From Agromyces mangrovi (GTDB lineage Bacteria > Actinomycetota > Actinomycetes > Actinomycetales > Microbacteriaceae), in assembly GCF_030296695.1 (NCBI RefSeq), contig NZ_AP027737.1:1612001-1676000 (forward strand): a stretch of 64,000 bases of DNA. Reading direction: 5' to 3'. The position numbers were made by a program, and so were the translations under genes. Positions within the stretch are counted from its first letter, which is position 1. Every line of letters begins with the position of its first letter. Under the pieces are notes generated by a model, which was not told where the DNA came from, searched no databases, and was given only the letters and a program-made list of their open reading frames with translations. This document shows, piece after piece, positions 18,315 through 27,506 of the stretch.

Positions 18315-19690
18315 CTACGCCTGCACCATGTCCGCGAAGCGCGAGAAGTGGCCGTGGAAGGCCACGGTCACGGTGCGGGTCGGGCCGTTGCGGTGCTTGG
18401 CGACGATGAGGTCGGCCTCGCCGGCGCGGGGGTTGTCGCGCTCGTACGCGCTCTCGCGGTGGAGCAGGATCACCATGTCGGCGTCCTGCTCGATCGAACC
18501 CGACTCGCGCAGGTCGCTGAGCGCCGGAAGCTTGTCGGCGCGCTGCTCGGGCCCACGATTCAGCTGCGAGAGCGCGATGACCGGCACCTGCAGCTCCTTG
18601 GCGAGCAGCTTCAGCGCACGCGAGAACTCCGAGACCTCCTGCTGGCGGCTCTCGACGCGCTTGCCGCTCGTCATGAGCTGCAGGTAGTCGATCACGACCA
18701 TCTTGAGACCCACGCGCTGCTTGAGCCGCCGGCACTTCGCGCGGATCTCGACCAGCGTCATGTTGGGGGAGTCGTCGATGTAGAGCGGTGCGTCGTTGAT
18801 GCGGCCGCGGGTCGACGCGATGGTGGTCCAGTCGCGGCTGTCGACGGTGCCCTTGCGCATCGACTGCAGGGGCACGGATGCCTCGGCCGAGAGCAGTCGC
18901 ATGGCGATCTCCGACTTGCCCATCTCGAGCGAGAAGAAGATCGTGGGCAGGTCGTTGTGGATCGACGCCGACCGGGCGAAGTCGAGTGCGAGCGTCGACT
19001 TTCCGAGCGCGGGACGCGCGGCGACGATGATCATCTGCCCGGGATGGAAGCCGTTCGTCAGGTCGTCGAGGTCGGCGAAGCCGGTGGGCACGCCGGTCAT
19101 CTTGCCGTCGGTGTGCTTGGCCGCCTCGATCTCGTCGATCGCGACGGTGACCGCCTCGGTGAGCGGAACGTAGTCCTCGCTCTCGACGCTGCCGGTGACC
19201 GAGTAGATCTCCGACTGGGCGACGTTGACCAGGTCGGTGACCTCGCCCTCGCCGGCGTAGCCCATCTGCACGATGCGCGTGCCGGCCTCGACGAGGCGTC
19301 GCAGCATCGCGCGCTCGGCGACGATCTCGGCGTAGAAGCCGGCATTCGCCGCCGTCGGCACGAGGCTCGTGAGGGTGTGCAGGTACTCGGCGCCGCCGGC
19401 GCGGCCGAGCTCGCCGGTCTTGGTGAGCTCGTCGGTGACGGCGATCACGTCGGTCGGCTCGCCGTGCGAGTACAGCGAGAGGATCGCGTCGAACACGACC
19501 TCGTGCTTGGGCACGTAGAAGTCGGGGCCACGGAGCGTCTCGATGACGTCGGCGACGGCGTCCTTCGAGAGCATCATGCCGCCGAGCGCGCTCTGCTCGG
19601 CGAGGAGGTCGTGCGGGGGGTCCGCTCGGGAGCCGGACGGGCCGCACCCTGATCACGGGGTTCGGCGATGTCCAGGTGAGCGATCGTCAC
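18315..19690 (-). CDS. dnaB: Replicative DNA helicase DnaB (apparent frameshift near 5' end)
   Basis: This is the hexameric helicase that unwinds DNA ahead of the fork. The N-terminal domain (SKDAVADVIETLRGPDFYVPKHEVVF) is followed by the RecA-like ATPase with Walker A ARPALGKSTLALDF, LSAEASVP, Walker B VVIDYLQLM and LSQLNRGPEQR. The first ~33 residues (GTG 19690, VTIAHLDIAEPRDQG) are in another frame; one base missing from the G6 run 19615-19620 explains this (RTPPHDLLAEQSALG). GGAGG lies 8 nt upstream of the GTG. No intein is present. The 500-bp upstream region is packed with DnaA-box-like sites. Confidence 0.95.
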
Positions 19691-20136
19691 TCCCGGCCCT
19701 CCTCGATGTCGTGTTGTGTCCGGGTGACGCGGCTGATTGCGTCACTTCCAGTGGTAGCGGCGACCGCCGACACGGGGGCCAAGCAGTGCGGCCGGTCCCC
19801 CATCCGGCGACGGAGATTCACCCTAGGTACGGGGTCGCCCCGCCCACAAGCCAGCCTGTGGATAACGCTGTGGGGAACTTGGGCGAAACGCCGGGCGCCA
19901 TGTGCAAAGGGTGTGTGGAAACCTGTGGAGAACGAGAAAGTTTTGAGCCGGAAAAGCTCCCTGACCTGCTATTCACGTTTCCCACACCTGTGTGGAGAAG
20001 AAATGTCTGGACTGTGACTTGAGGGTTACGTACGGTTCGTGGGCTGTGTACAAACATGGGGGCGAATCCGTCCCAGCGCTCTTGCGGAGAGCGCTTCCGC
20101 GGGTGTACGCATGACGGCCCCGGGTGCGCGCAGACG
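19691..20136. other. dnaB-rplI intergenic region, gene-free
   Basis: Nothing convincing is coded here. The region is less GC-rich than its surroundings and contains the DnaA-box-like array described separately, a CCACAC-N2-GTGTGG palindrome at 19982-19995 and short A/T-rich patches (e.g. 19935-19950). It must also contain the dnaB promoter. Confidence 0.7.
19857..20053 (+). promoter_or_regulatory. Array of six same-orientation DnaA-box-like sites upstream of dnaB
   Basis: All sites match the reverse form TGTGGNNAA of the DnaA box. TGTGGATAA at 19857-19865 is a perfect box. The others are TGTGGGGAA (19869-19877), TGTGGAAAC (19914-19922), TGTGGAGAA (19924-19932), TGTGGAGAA (19991-19999) and the weaker TGTGTACAA (20045-20053). 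Six sites in about 200 bp, all in one direction, is far from random. The array may regulate dnaB by DnaA or titrate DnaA. Confidence 0.65.
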
Positions 20137-20174
20137 ACGAGGCGGCGAGCCGGAAACCCGGCCCGCCGCCTCGT
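20137..20174 (-). terminator. Terminator of the rpsF-ssb-rpsR-rplI operon
   Basis: ACGAGGCGGCG (20137-20147) pairs with CGCCGCCTCGT (20164-20174). An inner GCCGG/CCGGC stem and an AAAC loop complete a long hairpin 17 bp beyond the rplI stop codon. Confidence 0.85.
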
Positions 20175-20190
20175 GCGTGTGCGGTTCGCG

Positions 20191-20640
20191 CTACTTCGCG
20201 GCGATCACCTGGAGGGTGACGGTCGCGAAGACCTCGTCGCGCAGCTTCACGCTGGCCTCGTACTCGCCGATCGACTTGATCGTCGGGAGGGTGACCTTGC
20301 GCTTGTCGACCTCGCCGAGGCCGGCAGCCGACACGGCGGCGGCGACGTCGGCGGACTTCACGGAGCCGAACAGACGACCACCGTTGCCGGCCTTGACGGC
20401 CAACTTCACCTTGGTCGACTCGAGCGAGGCCTTGAGGGCCTGTGCGTCCTCGAGCGAGTGCAGCTCGTGCGCAGCGCGCGCGGCCTTGATCTGCTCGACC
20501 TGCTTCTCGCCACCGCGGGTCCACGGCGTCGCGTAGCCCTTGGGGACGAGGTAGTTGCGTGCGTAGCCGTTCTTGACCTCGACCACGTCACCGGCGGTGC
20601 CGAGGCCGTTGACCTCGTGCGTCAGGATGACCTTTGCCAT
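20191..20640 (-). CDS. rplI: 50S ribosomal protein L9
   Basis: The 149-residue protein starts [35 protein letters not shown], the diagnostic L9 N-terminal domain that binds 23S rRNA, followed by the long connecting helix and the C-terminal domain ending [10 protein letters not shown]. Length is normal. It is the last gene of the rpsF-ssb-rpsR-rplI operon, 17 bp after rpsR, with the terminator just downstream. Confidence 0.97.
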   Translation of the reverse strand: MAKVILTHEVNGLGTAGDVVEVKNGYARNYLVPKGYATPWTRGGEKQVEQIKAARAAHELHSLEDAQALKASLESTKVKLAVKAGNGGRLFGSVKSADVAAAVSAAGLGEVDKRKVTLPTIKSIGEYEASVKLRDEVFATVTLQVIAAK

Positions 20641-20657
20641 TGTTCCCGGCCTCCTTC

Positions 20658-20912
20658 TCAGCGACCCGAGCCCGCGTACGGCAGCAGGGCCATCTCGCGT
20701 GCGTTCTTCACGGCACGGGCGATGAGGCGCTGCTCCTGCACGGAGACACCGGTGATACGACGGGCACGGATCTTGCCGCGCTCCGAGACGAACTTGCGGA
20801 GGGTGGCGACATCCTTGTAGTCGATGACGCCGACCTTGATCGACTTCGCGGGGGCCGCGTTCTTCGGGCCCTTCCCGCGCTTGCGGCGGTCGCCGCTGCT
20901 CTTTCCAGCCAT
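20658..20912 (-). CDS. rpsR: 30S ribosomal protein S18
   Basis: The 84-residue protein contains the S18 core [30 protein letters not shown] and ends [15 protein letters not shown]. The basic, Lys/Arg-rich N-terminus is normal. The start at [13 protein letters not shown] (20912) gives the standard length. S18 binds S6 on the small-subunit platform, and S6:S18 can bind the rpsF leader. No Cys4 zinc motif is present, so this is the zinc-free paralogue type. Confidence 0.97.
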   Translation of the reverse strand: MAGKSSGDRRKRGKGPKNAAPAKSIKVGVIDYKDVATLRKFVSERGKIRARRITGVSVQEQRLIARAVKNAREMALLPYAGSGR

Positions 20913-20990
20913 TGCTGTTTCCTTACCTGGGAGAAATACGTTTCGTTGAGCGGATGCCCCGTGGCGAGGCATCCGTCGGCCGATGCCGAC

Positions 20991-21505
20991 CTAGAAGGGC
21001 GTCTCGTCGCCGTAGTTGGTACCCGGCGTGTTCCAGACGTCGCCGGACGAGGCGGCCGGCGCGCTCGGCGCCCACGCGTCGTCGGAGGAGGAGTTGCCGC
21101 CCCCGCCGCCGCCGTAGCTGCCACCGCGACCGCCACCACTCGACTGCGCACGCGTGACCTGTGCGGTCGCGTAGCGCAGGCTCGGGCCGATCTCGTCGAT
21201 CTCGAGCTCGATGGCGGTGCGCTTCTCGCCCTCGCGGGTCTCGAAGGAGCGCTGCTTGAGACGGCCCTGGGCGATGACCCGGGAACCCTTGGTCAGCGAA
21301 CCTGCGACGTGCTCGGCGAAGTCTCGCCAGCAGCTCGCACGCAGGAACAGTGCTTCACCGTCCTTCCACTCGTTCGCCTGTCGGTCGAACGTGCGGGGGT
21401 TGATGCGATGGTGAAGTTGGCGACCGCGAGGCCAGACTGCGTGTAGCGCAGCTCCGGGTCAGCCGTGAGGTTGCCCACAACGGTGATGATCGTGTCGCCT
21501 GCCAT
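20991..21505 (-). CDS. ssb: Single-stranded DNA-binding protein (apparent frameshift)
   Basis: The N-terminus [20 protein letters not shown] is the actinobacterial SSB start. The frame breaks at the G5 run 21395-21399; one extra base restores [20 protein letters not shown] and the rest of the OB fold ([23 protein letters not shown]), a Gly/Ser-rich linker and the acidic tip GDETPF at 20991. The conserved DEXPF-type tail recruits replication and repair partners. The gene lies 4 bp after rpsF and 78 bp before rpsR. SSB is essential, so a true null allele is not plausible. Confidence 0.95.
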
Positions 21506-21509
21506 GGGA

Positions 21510-21881
21510 CTAGGCGTCCTTCTTCGCTGCCCGAGCTGCCTTCTTGGCGGCGCGCTCCTCGTCGGCCTTCTTCGCGGCGGCGACCTGTGCGATCGCCTCC
21601 TCCGCGCGGAGGACCTTGGTGCGCATGACGGCCTCGCTGAGGTTCAGCTGGCGGTCGAGCTCGTTGGTCGTGGCCGACTCGGCGGTGAAGTCGACGACGG
21701 CGTAGATGCCCTCCGACTTCTTGTTGATCTCGTAGGCCAGGCGACGCTTGCCCCAGATGTCGACGTTGTCGACGGTGCCGCCATCCGTGCGGATGACGTT
21801 GAGGAACTTGTCGAGGCTGGGAGCAACGGTGCGCTCGTCGATCGAGGGATCGAGGATGACCATCAACTCGTACTGGTGCAT
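21510..21881 (-). CDS. rpsF: 30S ribosomal protein S6
   Basis: The 123-residue protein has the S6 fold: [16 protein letters not shown], then [20 protein letters not shown] and [13 protein letters not shown] Lys/Ala-rich C-terminal extension (about 20 residues) is typical of actinobacteria. The ATG at 21881 is preceded by AAGGAGGT, which can pair with an upstream CCTCCT in the leader. It is the first gene of the operon with ssb, rpsR and rplI. Autoregulation by the S6:S18 complex is suggested by the leader hairpin. Confidence 0.97.
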   Translation of the reverse strand: MHQYELMVILDPSIDERTVAPSLDKFLNVIRTDGGTVDNVDIWGKRRLAYEINKKSEGIYAVVDFTAESATTNELDRQLNLSEAVMRTKVLRAEEAIAQVAAAKKADEERAAKKAARAAKKDA

Positions 21882-21936
21882 GACAGACCCACCTCCTTCG
21901 GACTCAGCGGTCACAGACGGTCTGTGACAGGAGGGT
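21882..21936 (-). promoter_or_regulatory. rpsF mRNA leader: candidate S6:S18 autoregulatory structure
   Basis: On the minus strand the leader reads CCTCCT, then a perfect hairpin GTCACAGA-CCG-TCTGTGAC (21928-21910), then AAGGAGGT just before the ATG. CCTCCT can pair with AGGAGG and hide the Shine-Dalgarno, with the CCG-loop hairpin inside. Known S6:S18 leaders also use a CCG motif next to a stem, so autoregulation is a reasonable inference. A TACACT -10 candidate lies at 21995-21990. Confidence 0.6.
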
Positions 21937-22049
21937 GTACATGCGTCATCGTGCGGAGGCCCGGAATCGGGCGCGCAGACAACCGGTCTAGTGTAACGGA
22001 TGCCCGGTCGCGCCGCCATTCGGCAGCGGGTGAGCGGATGCGACGGGCG

Positions 22050-23482
22050 TCAGCCCGCGCTGCGGGCGGCCCACCAGGCGAGCAGGCGCTCGCGCGCGGC
22101 ATCCGCCCCGATGGGTCCCTCGTCGAGCCGCAGCTCGAGCAGGAAGCGGTACGCCTCGCCGACCTCGCGGCCGGGGCCGATGCCGAGCGCCGCCTGGATC
22201 TCGTTGCCGTCGAGCTCGGGCCGCACGGCCGCGAGCTCCTCTTCCTCGGCGAGCACGGCGATGCGCTCCTCGAGGTCGTCGTAGGCGAAGCCGAGCCGGT
22301 CGGCCTTGCGCCGGTTGCGCGTGGTGACGTCGGCCCGGGTCAGGATGTGCAGTCGCTCGAGCTGGTCGCCCGCGTCGCGCACGTACCGGCGCACGGCCGA
22401 GTCCGTCCAGGCGGCATCCGTGTACCCGAAGAACCGCAGGTGCAGCTCGATCAGCCGGCCGACGGCGTCGATGGTGTCGTTGTCGAACCGCAGGGCGCGC
22501 AGGCGCTTGCGGGCGAGCTTGGCCCCGACGACGTCATGGTGGTGGAACGTGACCGCACCCCCGCCTCGAGTCGCCGGGTCTTCGGCTTGCCGATGTCGTG
22601 CAGCAGGGCGGCGAGGCGCATGACGAGGTCGGGGGAGTCGAGGTTGCCGCGCGAGACCTCGTAGTCGATCGCCTGGTCGAGCACGGTGAGCGAGTGCTCG
22701 TAGACGTCCTTGTGGTGGTGGTGCTCGTCGATCTCGAGGCGCAGCGCGGGCAGCTCGGGCAGCACGCGCTCGGCGAGACCGGTGTCGACGAGCAGTCGGA
22801 TGCCCGGCCGCGGCGCATCCGTCAGCAGCAGCTTCGTGATCTCGTCGCGCACGCGCTCGGCCGAGATGCGCTCGATCGCCCCGGCGAGTTCGCCCATCGC
22901 CGCGAGCGTGGCAGGTTCCACGTGAAACCCGAGCTGCGACGCGAATCTCGCCGCACGCAGCATCCGCAGCGGATCGTCGCCGAACGACCGCTCGGGCGGG
23001 GCGGGCGTGCGCAGGGTCTTGGCGAGGAGGTCCTCGACGCCGCCGGACGGGTCGACGAGCTCGAGCTTCGGCAGGCGCAGGGCGAGGGCGTTGACCGTGA
23101 AGTCGCGGCGAGCGAGGTCGTCCTCGAGCGAGTCGCCGAACACGACCTCGGGCTTGCGGCTCTCACCGTTGTAGGCGTCGCTGCGGTAGGTCGTGATCTC
23201 GACCTGCTCGCCGGCGATCTTCGCGCCGATCGTGCCGAAGCGGCGCCCGATGTCCCAGTGCGCCTGTGCGATGGGCGCGACGATCGCGAGGATCTCGTCG
23301 GGCGTGGCATCCGTCGTGAAGTCGAGGTCGTGCGTGCCCCGGTCGAGGAACGCGTCGCGCACGGGCCCGCCGACGAGGGCGAGCTCGTGCCCGGCGGCCT
23401 CGAACGCCGACGCGAGGCGCGACACGGTCGGCGACGCGGCCAGGTCGCCCAGCCTGGCGAGGGCTGCCGCGACACTCTGCAT
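22050..23482 (-). CDS. pcnB: CCA-adding tRNA nucleotidyltransferase / PcnB-like (apparent frameshift)
   Basis: The class II nucleotidyltransferase head has LVGGPVRDAFLDR and DLDFTTDA (the GG and DxD motifs, residues 36-60), RRDFTVNALAL, and an HD domain (ALLHDIGKPKTRR). After RRLEAG the frame breaks at the C5 run 22558-22562; adding one base restores GGAVTFHHHDVVGAK and the C-terminal half to 22050. The enzyme adds or repairs the 3'-CCA of tRNAs; the tRNAs in this window lack encoded CCA. I start at ATG 23482 because TACGAT sits 7 nt upstream (leaderless). A parS-like site lies within the gene. Confidence 0.93.
22914..22929. promoter_or_regulatory. parS-like site inside pcnB
   Basis: GGTTCCACGTGAAACC matches the parS consensus TGTTTCACGTGAAACA in 13 of 16 positions; the core has only T-to-C at position 5. 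It is 8-15 kb left of the main parS cluster. Confidence 0.75.
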
Positions 23483-23560
23483 GGGCACCATCGTACGGCT
23501 CGGCGCCGTGCCCCGGTCACGCACACGAACCGCCGAAACCGACACCGTAGAATCTCGTGC

Positions 23561-25765
23561 ATGGCGGCCGAGGCGATTCCTGAGCGACGCCTGCGCCGAC
23601 TCATCGCCACCGCCGCCGTCACCGCGACGGCCGCCGCGCTCGTGATCGGAGCGCCCGACGCGCCGTCTGCCGCGGCCGCCGAGGTCGAGGGCATCTCGAT
23701 GGTCGTCGGTCCGGCCGGGTCGCCGCTCATCACGTCGGCCGACGACTCCGTCGAATTCACGGTCGAGACCTCGAACACGTCCGGACGCTTCATCGGCGAC
23801 GTCGACGTCGTCGTCAGCGTCGGGGTGCGCTCGCTCGGCTCGTCCGACGCGCTCGACGACTGGCTGACCGGCCCGTCGTCGGTGCCGTCGGGCACCGAGG
23901 TGGGACGCAGTTCGGTCGGCTCCATCCCGATCGGCAGCACGCTCACGACCAGCATCGACGTCGACGCGGACGACCTCGAGCGGGGCTCGACCGCCGTGCT
24001 CCCGATCTTCGTCGAGCTCGAGGACGCGGGGGAGACCCTCGCCTGGTCGACGGGTGTCGCCGTCTGGAGCGCGGGCGACGACATCGGCTCGGTCTCGCTC
24101 GCCGTCGCCGCCCCCATCACGGTGCCCCCGCAGGACACGGGGCTGTACTCGGCAGAGCTGCTCGAGGCCTGGACGAGCCCGCAGGGCATCCTCTCGCGTC
24201 GGCTCGACGGGCTGGTGGGCAGCGGTGCGGCGCTCGCGATCGACCCCGCGATCATCGCCTCGATCAGGGTGCTGGGGGCGGATGCCCCCGCGAGCGCGAT
24301 CGCCTGGCTCGACCGGCTCACCGCGCTGCCGAACGAGACATTCCCGCTCGCGTATGCCGATGCCGACCTCGCCGTGCAGTCGCAAGCGGGTCTCGAGTCC
24401 CCGCTGCAGCCGCTGACCTTCGACGACGTCGTCGACGGCGACGCGGCACCCGCGGAGACCGAGGGCGCGGAGACCGGCGACGACACCGAGGCAACCGAGG
24501 CGCCGGCCGAGACGGACGACCCAGCTGCGACCGACGAGCCGTCGCCGGACCCCGACGACGACCAGGAATCCGGCTCCGCCGGCGTGCTCTCCTTCACGTA
24601 CACCCGCACCGACGTCGGCTGGCCCGCCGACGACAGCCTCGTCGACGGCGACCTCGCCTTCCTCGACGCCGCGGGCCTCACGACGGCGATCGTGTCGGGC
24701 GGCAACGTCGAGCAGACGTCCGGTTCCGCGCCGACCGCGGCGTCCATGATCGAGGGGGCGACGGCGGTCGTCTCCGACCCCGACGTGACCGCTGCGCTGC
24801 GTGCCGCGGAGGCGGCGGTCTCGAGCGGCGAGGCCTCGGCGGCGAACGCACGACTCGCCGCGGCGCTGGCCCTCGTGGCATCCGACGGCGGCTCCGTCCA
24901 GCGCACCATCCTCGCGACGTTCGACCGTACGCAGCCCGTCTCGTCCGATCGCGAACGCGACGCGCTCGCCACCATCGCCTCCCTGCCCTGGGCGCAGCCG
25001 GCCACGCTGTCGGACGCGATCGGCGCCCCGCCCGTCGGCCGCACCCTCGTCGCCCAGCCCGAGCGCGACGAACGCGTCGATCGGGTGCGCACGATGATCG
25101 AGGACGACGCGGAGGTCGCCGAGTTCGCGACGATCCTCGACGAACCGGCCCAGCTCACCTCGCAGCGCCGACGCGACCTGCTCGCGGTGCTCGCAGCCGG
25201 ATGGCTCGCGGACTCCGACGGGTGGGACGCCGTGTCGGCGGAGTTCGTGCGGTTCACGCGTGAGACGCTCGACGCGGTCAGCATCGTCCCGAGCAGCGAG
25301 TTCACCGTCATCTCGCGGGAGTCCGGCATCCTCGTCACGGTCGAGAACGACCTGCCCTACCCCGTCAACGTCGTCATCACGGTCGACCCGTCGAACGGAC
25401 GCCTCCTCGTGGACGGCCCGGTCGAGGCCACGGTCGGCCCCGATTCCCGCGGTACCTCGACGATCCCCGTGCAGGCCGGCGTCGGCAACGGCGCGGTCGC
25501 CCTGCTGGTGTCGCTCGAGTCGCCCACGGGCGTGCCGGTCGGCGGCACGGTTCGCTACGGAGCGAACGTGCAGGCCGACTGGGAGGGCATCGGCGCCGGC
25601 GTCATCGGCGGCATCCTGCTGCTCCTCTTCGGCATCGGCTTCTGGCGCATCGTCCGCCGCAGGCGACAGGAGCGAGCGGATGCGGCTGCCGCCGCCGAGG
25701 CTGGCGCAGCAGAGGATGCCGACACCGGCATGGACGCGGACGGAGGCGCCGATGGCGAGCGGTGA
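23561..25765 (+). CDS. DUF6049 family membrane-anchored protein
   Basis: The 734-residue protein has an N-terminal signal or anchor helix (LIATAAVTATAAALVIGAPD), a large extracytoplasmic region with an acidic Glu/Asp/Thr/Pro linker near residues 295-335, a C-terminal membrane helix (GAGVIGGILLLLFGIGFW) and a basic then acidic tail. It matches the DUF6049 proteins always found just before murJ in actinobacteria; the function is unknown, but the conserved position suggests cell-wall involvement. TAGAAT sits 7 nt before the ATG, so the transcript is leaderless. The 3' end overlaps murJ by 14 bp. Confidence 0.88.
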   Translation: MAAEAIPERRLRRLIATAAVTATAAALVIGAPDAPSAAAAEVEGISMVVGPAGSPLITSADDSVEFTVETSNTSGRFIGDVDVVVSVGVRSLGSSDALDDWLTGPSSVPSGTEVGRSSVGSIPIGSTLTTSIDVDADDLERGSTAVLPIFVELEDAGETLAWSTGVAVWSAGDDIGSVSLAVAAPITVPPQDTGLYSAELLEAWTSPQGILSRRLDGLVGSGAALAIDPAIIASIRVLGADAPASAIAWLDRLTALPNETFPLAYADADLAVQSQAGLESPLQPLTFDDVVDGDAAPAETEGAETGDDTEATEAPAETDDPAATDEPSPDPDDDQESGSAGVLSFTYTRTDVGWPADDSLVDGDLAFLDAAGLTTAIVSGGNVEQTSGSAPTAASMIEGATAVVSDPDVTAALRAAEAAVSSGEASAANARLAAALALVASDGGSVQRTILATFDRTQPVSSDRERDALATIASLPWAQPATLSDAIGAPPVGRTLVAQPERDERVDRVRTMIEDDAEVAEFATILDEPAQLTSQRRRDLLAVLAAGWLADSDGWDAVSAEFVRFTRETLDAVSIVPSSEFTVISRESGILVTVENDLPYPVNVVITVDPSNGRLLVDGPVEATVGPDSRGTSTIPVQAGVGNGAVALLVSLESPTGVPVGGTVRYGANVQADWEGIGAGVIGGILLLLFGIGFWRIVRRRRQERADAAAAAEAGAAEDADTGMDADGGADGER

Positions 25766-27373
25766 GATCGGCCGGGCCAGCATCTTCCTCGCGTCCGGCA
25801 CCGTCGTCTCGCGCCTGCTCGGGTTCGTTCGCTCGATCGTGCTCGCCGCGGCGATCGGCCTCGTCGGCTCCGCGAGCGCCGACGCGTTCGCGGTCGCGAA
25901 CCAGCTGCCGAACACGGTCTACACGATCGTCGCGGGGGCGTGCTCACGGCCGTGCTCGTGCCCCAGATCGTGCGCGCGGGCCTGCAGGCCGACGGCGGCG
26001 CGGCCTACATCAACAAGCTGCTGACCATCGCCCTGGTCATCCTGGGTGCAGCGACCCTCGTCGCCACCCTCGCGGCACCCCTGCTCACGCTCTTGTACGG
26101 CACCCAGCTCGACCCCGACACGCTCGCGCTCGCGACCGCGTTCGCGTGGTGGTGCCTGCCGCAGATCTTCTTCTACGGCCTGTACACGCTGCTCGGCGAG
26201 GTGCTCAACGCCCGCAAGAGCTTCGGACCGTACACCTGGTCGCCGGTGCTCAACAACGTCGTCGCGCTCGCAGGCCTCGCCGCGCTCATGATCGTCTACG
26301 GCGCCGACCCCGACGGCACGCGCGACCCGAGCTCCTGGACGCCCGACATGATCGCGTTGCTCGGCGGCACCGCGACCCTCGGCGTCGCCGCCCAGGCGCT
26401 CGTGCTGTTCTGGTTCTGGCGTCGCATCGGCCTGCGCTACCGACCCGACTTCCGTTGGCGCGGGGTCGGGCTCGGCGACGCGGGTCGCATGGCGAGCTGG
26501 ACGTTCGGGATGCTCCTGCTCACGACGTTCGCCGGCATCGTGCAGACGAACGTCGCCGGTATCGCGTCCGACTCGGCGGCATCCGTCGCGACCCTCGCCC
26601 CGGCGTGGCTCATCTTCATGCTGCCGCACTCGGTGATCGCCGTTTCGATCGGCACCGCGTACTTCACGCGCATGAGCGAGCACGCGGCCGCACGCGACCT
26701 GGTGCGGCTGCGCGACGACATCGGCAGCGCCATCCGGGGGATCGGCCTGCTCATGGTCGTCTCGGCCGCGATCATGATCGTGTGCGCCTACCCGATGGCC
26801 GCCGTGTTCGCCCCGGGCAACTTCGACAGCGTGTCGGCGTTCGGCAACGTCATCATCGGGTACCTCATCGGCCTCGTACCGTTCAGCACCCTGTTCCTCG
26901 TGCAGCGCTCGTTCTACGCGCTCGGCGACACCCGCACGCCGTTCTTCTTCACGCTCTTCCAGGTGGTGCTGTTCGTCGGGCTCGCCCTCGCGTGCGCAAC
27001 GCTGCCGGTCGACTTCATCGCGGTCGGCATCGCCGTGTCGACGTCGATCGCCGGCACGTTGCAGCTCGCGCTCGCACTCATCCTGCTGCGCAGGCGGCTC
27101 GGGCAGCTCGGCTTCCGCGCGGTGGTCGTGAGCTTCGTGCGCGACTCCGTCGCGATCGTGCCGGCGCTGCTCGCCGGTGCGGTGCTGCTCGTCGCGCTCG
27201 GCGGCACGACGGCGGGCGGGTTCGCCGTCGACAGCCGGTTGGGCGCGATCGTGTCGATGCTCGCGATCGGCGCCGCCATGGGGCTGCTGTACATCGGCGG
27301 GCTCTGGCTGCTGCGCTCGCCCGAGCTGCGCACGTTCACCGGGCCGCTCGTCGCGCGGCTGCGCCGCCGCTGA
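25752..27373 (+). CDS. murJ: Lipid II flippase MurJ (apparent frameshift)
   Basis: MurJ moves lipid II across the cytoplasmic membrane for peptidoglycan synthesis. The protein has about 540 residues and 14 hydrophobic helices; it begins MASGEIGRASIFLASGTVVSRLLGFVRS, the MviN/MurJ N-terminal signature. After TVYTIVAG the frame breaks at the G5 run 25934-25938; one extra G restores GGVLTAVLVPQIVRA and the rest. The start codon lies inside the end of the DUF6049 gene, so translation is coupled. The C-terminus is short; the kinase-like and extracellular extensions of mycobacterial MviN are absent. Confidence 0.94.
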
Positions 27374-27422
27374 CGCGCCGCCACGCGGCATCCGTGCCCG
27401 TTCACCGCGCGTACAGACGCGC

Positions 27423-27448
27423 GGAATAGCGTGTCCGTACACTGTGTT
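27423..27448 (+). promoter_or_regulatory. SigR/SigH-type (thiol-stress) promoter for trxB-trxA
   Basis: GGAAT (27423-27427) and GTT (27446-27448) are separated by exactly 18 nt, matching the GGAAT-N18-GTT consensus of actinobacterial SigR/SigH sigma factors that control thioredoxin genes. It lies 58 bp upstream of the trxB start. Regulation by disulfide stress is inferred; no sigR/rsrA pair is in the window. Confidence 0.78.
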
Positions 27449-27506
27449 GACGGTGGAGCGGTCGATGTACGGCCGTGGCACACCAGATCGAATCGAGGAG
27501 CAACGC

